Shown: piece after piece, positions 29,435 through 32,040 of the stretch
Position numbering within the stretch: the stretch's first letter is position 1
Layout of the letters: each line of letters begins with the position of its first letter
Assembly: GCA_016293615.1 (NCBI GenBank)
Contig: JAEDDX010000027.1
Coordinates: 1-32,040, forward strand
Direction of reading: 5' to 3'
Length of the DNA stretch: 32,040 nucleotides
DNA from: Acetatifactor sp.
GTDB taxonomy: Bacteria > Bacillota > Clostridia > Lachnospirales > Lachnospiraceae
Notes under the pieces: model-generated
Told to the model about the DNA's origin: nothing
The model's input: only the letters and a program-made list of their open reading frames with translations
Database searches by the model: none
Translations under genes and position numbers: made by a program

Positions 29435-30472
29435 ATGGCAGTAAAAGTTGCGATTAATGGTTTTGGCCGTATTGGTCGTCTGGCATTCAGACAGATGTTC
29501 GGCGCAGAAGGTTATGAGGTTGTTGCAATCAACGATCTTACCAAGCCTTCCATGCTTGCTCAGCTTTTGAAGTATGACACCGCTCAGGGCGGATATTGCG
29601 GAAGAATCGGTGAGAATCTTCACACTGTAGAGGCAGATGATGAGGCTGGTACCATCACTGTTGACGGTAAGACTCTTAAGATCTACGCTATGGCTAAGGC
29701 GAACGAGCTTCCTTGGGGAGAGATCGGTGTTGATGTTGTTCTTGAGTGTACCGGTTTCTACTGCTCCAAAGAGAAGTCCATGGCTCACATCGAGGCAGGC
29801 GCTAAGAAGGTTGTTATCTCCGCACCCGCAGGCAACAATCTGAAGACCATCGTTTACTCTGTAAATGAGAAGACTCTGACCGCTGATGATCAGATCATCT
29901 CTGCTGCTTCTTGTACCACAAACTGCCTTGCACCTATGGCTAAGGCTCTGAACGATTACGCTCCTATCCAGAGCGGTATCATGAGCACCATCCATGCTTA
30001 TACCGGTGACCAGATGATCCTTGACGGTCCTCACAGAAAGGGTGACCTTCGTCGTGCACGTGCAGGCGCTGCAAACATCGTTCCCAACTCTACCGGTGCT
30101 GCAAAGGCAATCGGCCTTGTTATCCCTGAACTGAACGGTAAGCTCATCGGTTCCGCACAGCGTGTTCCCGTTCCTACCGGTTCCACCACCATCCTTACCG
30201 CTGTTGTTAAGGGTGCTAACGTAACCAAGGAAGGCATCAATGCTGCAATGAAGGCTGCTGCTTCCGAGTCCTTCGGTTACAACGAGGATCAGATCGTTTC
30301 TTCCGATGTTATCGGTATGAAGTTCGGTTCCCTGTTCGATGCTACTCAGACCATGGTTTCCAAGATCGACGAGGATACCTATCAGGTACAGGTTGTTTCC
30401 TGGTATGACAACGAGAACAGCTATACTTCTCAGATGGTTCGTACCATTAAGTACTTCGCTGAGCTTGCTTAA
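29435..30472 (+). CDS. gap: Glyceraldehyde-3-phosphate dehydrogenase, type I
   Basis: A glycolytic enzyme that oxidises and phosphorylates glyceraldehyde-3-phosphate with NAD. The 345-residue product has the N-terminal NAD-binding fold (VAINGFGRIGRLAFRQ), the active-site Cys160 in SAASCTTNCLAPMAK, and the YDNENSYTSQM C-terminal motif. Start ATG 29435 has a strong AGGAGG SD. Codon use is strongly biased toward CTT, GTT, GCT and ACC, unlike the surrounding genes, as expected for a highly expressed gene. A TTGACA box at 29363 lies in the 219-bp upstream gap, but a clear -10 partner was not identified. A strong terminator follows. Confidence 0.98.
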   Translation: MAVKVAINGFGRIGRLAFRQMFGAEGYEVVAINDLTKPSMLAQLLKYDTAQGGYCGRIGENLHTVEADDEAGTITVDGKTLKIYAMAKANELPWGEIGVDVVLECTGFYCSKEKSMAHIEAGAKKVVISAPAGNNLKTIVYSVNEKTLTADDQIISAASCTTNCLAPMAKALNDYAPIQSGIMSTIHAYTGDQMILDGPHRKGDLRRARAGAANIVPNSTGAAKAIGLVIPELNGKLIGSAQRVPVPTGSTTILTAVVKGANVTKEGINAAMKAAASESFGYNEDQIVSSDVIGMKFGSLFDATQTMVSKIDEDTYQVQVVSWYDNENSYTSQMVRTIKYFAELA

Positions 30473-30507
30473 TCGAATCGCTTAATTGAACGAATGAAGA
30501 CCTATGG

Positions 30508-30537
30508 GGGTCCGGTCATTTGGACCGGGCCCTTTTT
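30508..30537 (+). terminator. Intrinsic terminator of gap
   Basis: GGGTCCGGTC (30508-30517) pairs with GACCGGGCCC (30523-30532), one T-G wobble, with a five-base loop and five T. Confidence 0.92.
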
Positions 30538-30548
30538 ATAACGAGGCG

Positions 30549-30590
30549 GAAGACAGCTGCTGCAGAAGGCGGGTCTGTGTTCACCCGCCG
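30549..30590 (+). repeat. Degenerate copy of structured repeat (domain A remnant) in the pgk leader
   Basis: GAAGACAG (30549-30556) can pair with CTGTGTTC (30575-30582) at seven of eight positions, and is followed by ACCCG then CATGA. This mirrors GAAAACAA ... TTGTTTTCACCCG ... CATGA in the other copies. An alternative hairpin, GGCGGGT (30568-30574) with ACCCGCC (30583-30589), competes with it. No domain B is recognisable after it. Confidence 0.45.
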
Positions 30591-30672
30591 GCATGAAGCA
30601 AAAGAAGCCGCTTGGTCCGCAGGGATTGCAATGCAGGCGCTTTGCGCGAAACAGAGAATGGAGGACAAAAAA

Positions 30673-31908
30673 ATGGGTTTGAATAAGAAATCTGTAGATG
30701 ATTTTAATGTAAAGGGAAGAAGAGTTCTTGTAAGGTGCGACTTCAATGTTCCTCTTAAGAACGGCGTGATTACCGACGAGAACAGAATCGTTGGCGCACT
30801 TCCTACAATCAAGAAGCTGATCAACGATGGCGGAAAGGTTATCCTTTGCTCCCATCTTGGTAAGGTAAAAGAAGGTCCCAGCGAGAAGGAATCCCTTGCA
30901 CCTGTTGCAAAGGCACTTTCCGAGAAGCTTGGCAAGGAAGTTGTTTTCGTAGCTGATTACAATGTAACCGGCGAAGCAGCAACCGCAGCAGTAGAGGCAA
31001 TGAAGGATGGCGATGTCGTTCTTCTTCAGAATACCCGTTTCCGTATGGAAGAGGAGACCAAACCGAACAAGGCCGGCGAGAAGTTTGCAGAGGAGCTTGC
31101 AGCTCTTTGCGATGACTATGTATGCGATGCATTCGGTTCTGCTCACAGAGCACACGCTTCCGTATCTGTAGTTACCAAGTATGTTCGCGCTAAGGGCGGC
31201 AATTGTGCAGTTGGCTATCTGATGCAGAAGGAGATTCAGTTCCTCGGAAATGCAGTAGAGAATCCTGTAAGACCTTTCGTAGCAATCCTCGGCGGTGCTA
31301 AGGTTGCCGATAAGCTGAATGTAATCTCCAACCTGCTTGAGAAGTGTGATACCCTCATCATCGGCGGCGGTATGGCTTACACCTTCTTAAAGGCTCAGGG
31401 CTACGAGATCGGTAAGTCTCTTGTAGACAACGAGAAGATCGATTACTGTAAGGAAATGATGGCTAAGGCTGAGGCTCTTGGCAAGAAGCTTGTTCTTCCT
31501 GTTGACTCCGTAACCATCGCTGAGTTCCCCAACCCCATCGATGCTCCCGTTGATGTTGAAGTATACGATGTGGCGAATATGCCTGCAGACAGAGAGGGCT
31601 GTGATATCGGACCTAAGTCCCAGGCTATGTTTGCCGAGGCTGTTAAGAGCGCTAAGACCGTTGTTTGGAACGGACCTATGGGCGTGTTCGAGAATCCTAC
31701 TCTTGCAGCAGGTACCATCGCTGTAGCGAAGGCTCTGGCTGAGACCGATGCAACCACCATTATCGGCGGCGGTGACTCCGCAGCAGCTGTAAACCAGCTT
31801 GGCTTCGGCGACAAGATGAGCCACATCTCTACCGGTGGCGGCGCTTCCCTGGAGTACCTTGAGGGTAAGGAGCTTCCCGGCGTAATCGCAGCTGACGACA
31901 TGGAGTGA
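30673..31908 (+). CDS. pgk: Phosphoglycerate kinase
   Basis: A glycolytic kinase making ATP from 1,3-bisphosphoglycerate. The 411-residue product has the substrate-binding VLVRCDFNVPL (about 17-27), the DAFGSAHRAHAS stretch (about 153-164), the hinge region and the nucleotide-binding C-terminal domain with GGGDSAAAVNQLG (about 362) and STGGGASLEYLEGKELPGV. The frame is open 51 codons further upstream, but ATG 30673 follows GGAGG at eight bases and matches the family start. Codon bias is as in gap. No sigma-A promoter was identified in the 135-bp leader, so expression may depend on read-through past the gap terminator. Confidence 0.98.
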   Translation: MGLNKKSVDDFNVKGRRVLVRCDFNVPLKNGVITDENRIVGALPTIKKLINDGGKVILCSHLGKVKEGPSEKESLAPVAKALSEKLGKEVVFVADYNVTGEAATAAVEAMKDGDVVLLQNTRFRMEEETKPNKAGEKFAEELAALCDDYVCDAFGSAHRAHASVSVVTKYVRAKGGNCAVGYLMQKEIQFLGNAVENPVRPFVAILGGAKVADKLNVISNLLEKCDTLIIGGGMAYTFLKAQGYEIGKSLVDNEKIDYCKEMMAKAEALGKKLVLPVDSVTIAEFPNPIDAPVDVEVYDVANMPADREGCDIGPKSQAMFAEAVKSAKTVVWNGPMGVFENPTLAAGTIAVAKALAETDATTIIGGGDSAAAVNQLGFGDKMSHISTGGGASLEYLEGKELPGVIAADDME

Positions 31909-31912
31909 GTCT

Positions 31913-32021
31913 GAAAATCAAGCAGCTTCGAAGAAGCTATTTGATTTTCGACGAACGAACACGAAATAAATGCAGCAGCCACGAAGTGGCGCCTCTGCGC
32001 AGCAGAGGGCATTTATGAGTG
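31913..32021 (+). repeat. Structured repeat, domains A+B (copy 4)
   Basis: Domain A: GAAAATCAA 31913-31921 with TTGATTTTC 31941-31949, GC/AT internal loop, inner AGCTTC-GAA-GAAGCT (31924-31938). Domain B: CAC 31960-31962 with GTG 32019-32021, tandem G-A mismatch (31963-31964 with 32017-32018), ATAAATGC 31966-31973 with GCATTTAT 32009-32016, then GCCAC-GAA-GTGGC (31978-31990) and CCTCTGC-GCA-GCAGAGG (31992-32008). Almost every stem differs in sequence from copies 0-3 while pairing is kept. It begins four bases after the pgk stop. Confidence 0.85.
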
Positions 32022-32040
32022 GAATCGCCAATACACAAGA

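Overview
The window looks like chromosome from an anaerobic, spore-forming Firmicute of the class Clostridia, most likely a Lachnospiraceae member. This rests on gene content and order: a short division/cell-wall (dcw) cluster ending in ftsZ, then spoIIGA-sigE, an unlinked but nearby sigG, ylmC/ymxH and nrdR. Strong Shine-Dalgarno (SD) sites, TTG/GTG starts and Bacillus-type LexA boxes support it. No database search was possible, so the genus is not assigned.

Layout. (1) 1-200: tandem structured repeats. (2) 205-11939: lgt, then mraZ, rsmH, an ftsL-like gene, two class B penicillin-binding proteins (PBPs), ftsW/spoVE, murA, ftsQ/divIB and ftsZ. mraY, murD, murG and ftsA are absent. (3) 11959-12333: ftsZ terminator, two more repeats and a Spo0A-type promoter. 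(4) 12334-13918: spoIIGA-sigE. (5) 13975-19913: a small unknown protein, a VanZ-like membrane protein, a REC-degenerate GGDEF-EAL c-di-GMP phosphodiesterase, an HD hydrolase of SpoT type, a SRAP/YedK abasic-site protein, and an SOS-controlled DNA polymerase IV with a small unknown partner. (6) 19934-22977: sigG (minus strand), ylmC/ymxH, nrdR and a SpoVB-like flippase (minus strand). (7) 23140-26001: cysteine desulfurase, IscU/NifU scaffold and mnmA, a sulfur-relay set. (8) 26112-28309: a DUF1538 membrane protein translationally coupled to a tandem PII-like protein. (9) 28397-31908: a PHP-family histidinol phosphatase (minus strand), then gap and pgk. (10) 31913-32021: another repeat copy.

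How it fits together. The dcw genes make septal peptidoglycan and the Z ring. A Spo0A-type promoter with a 21-bp spacer would switch on the SpoIIGA protease and pro-sigma-E. Two genes here, the second class B PBP and the SpoVB-like flippase, share the same candidate sigma-E promoter, ACATAAC-14 bp-(A/C)ATAC(A/C)GT. For the PBP gene this promoter overlaps a hairpin that would hide the ribosome site from read-through transcripts. sigG carries a candidate sigma-G autoregulatory promoter and a leader hairpin.

The most novel items are: a family of two-domain structured repeats (at least five copies plus one degenerate) with compensatory changes, GNA-triloop minihairpins and a conserved tandem G-A mismatch; the DUF1538/PII-like pair; and the hairpin-with-internal-promoter layout before the second PBP gene.
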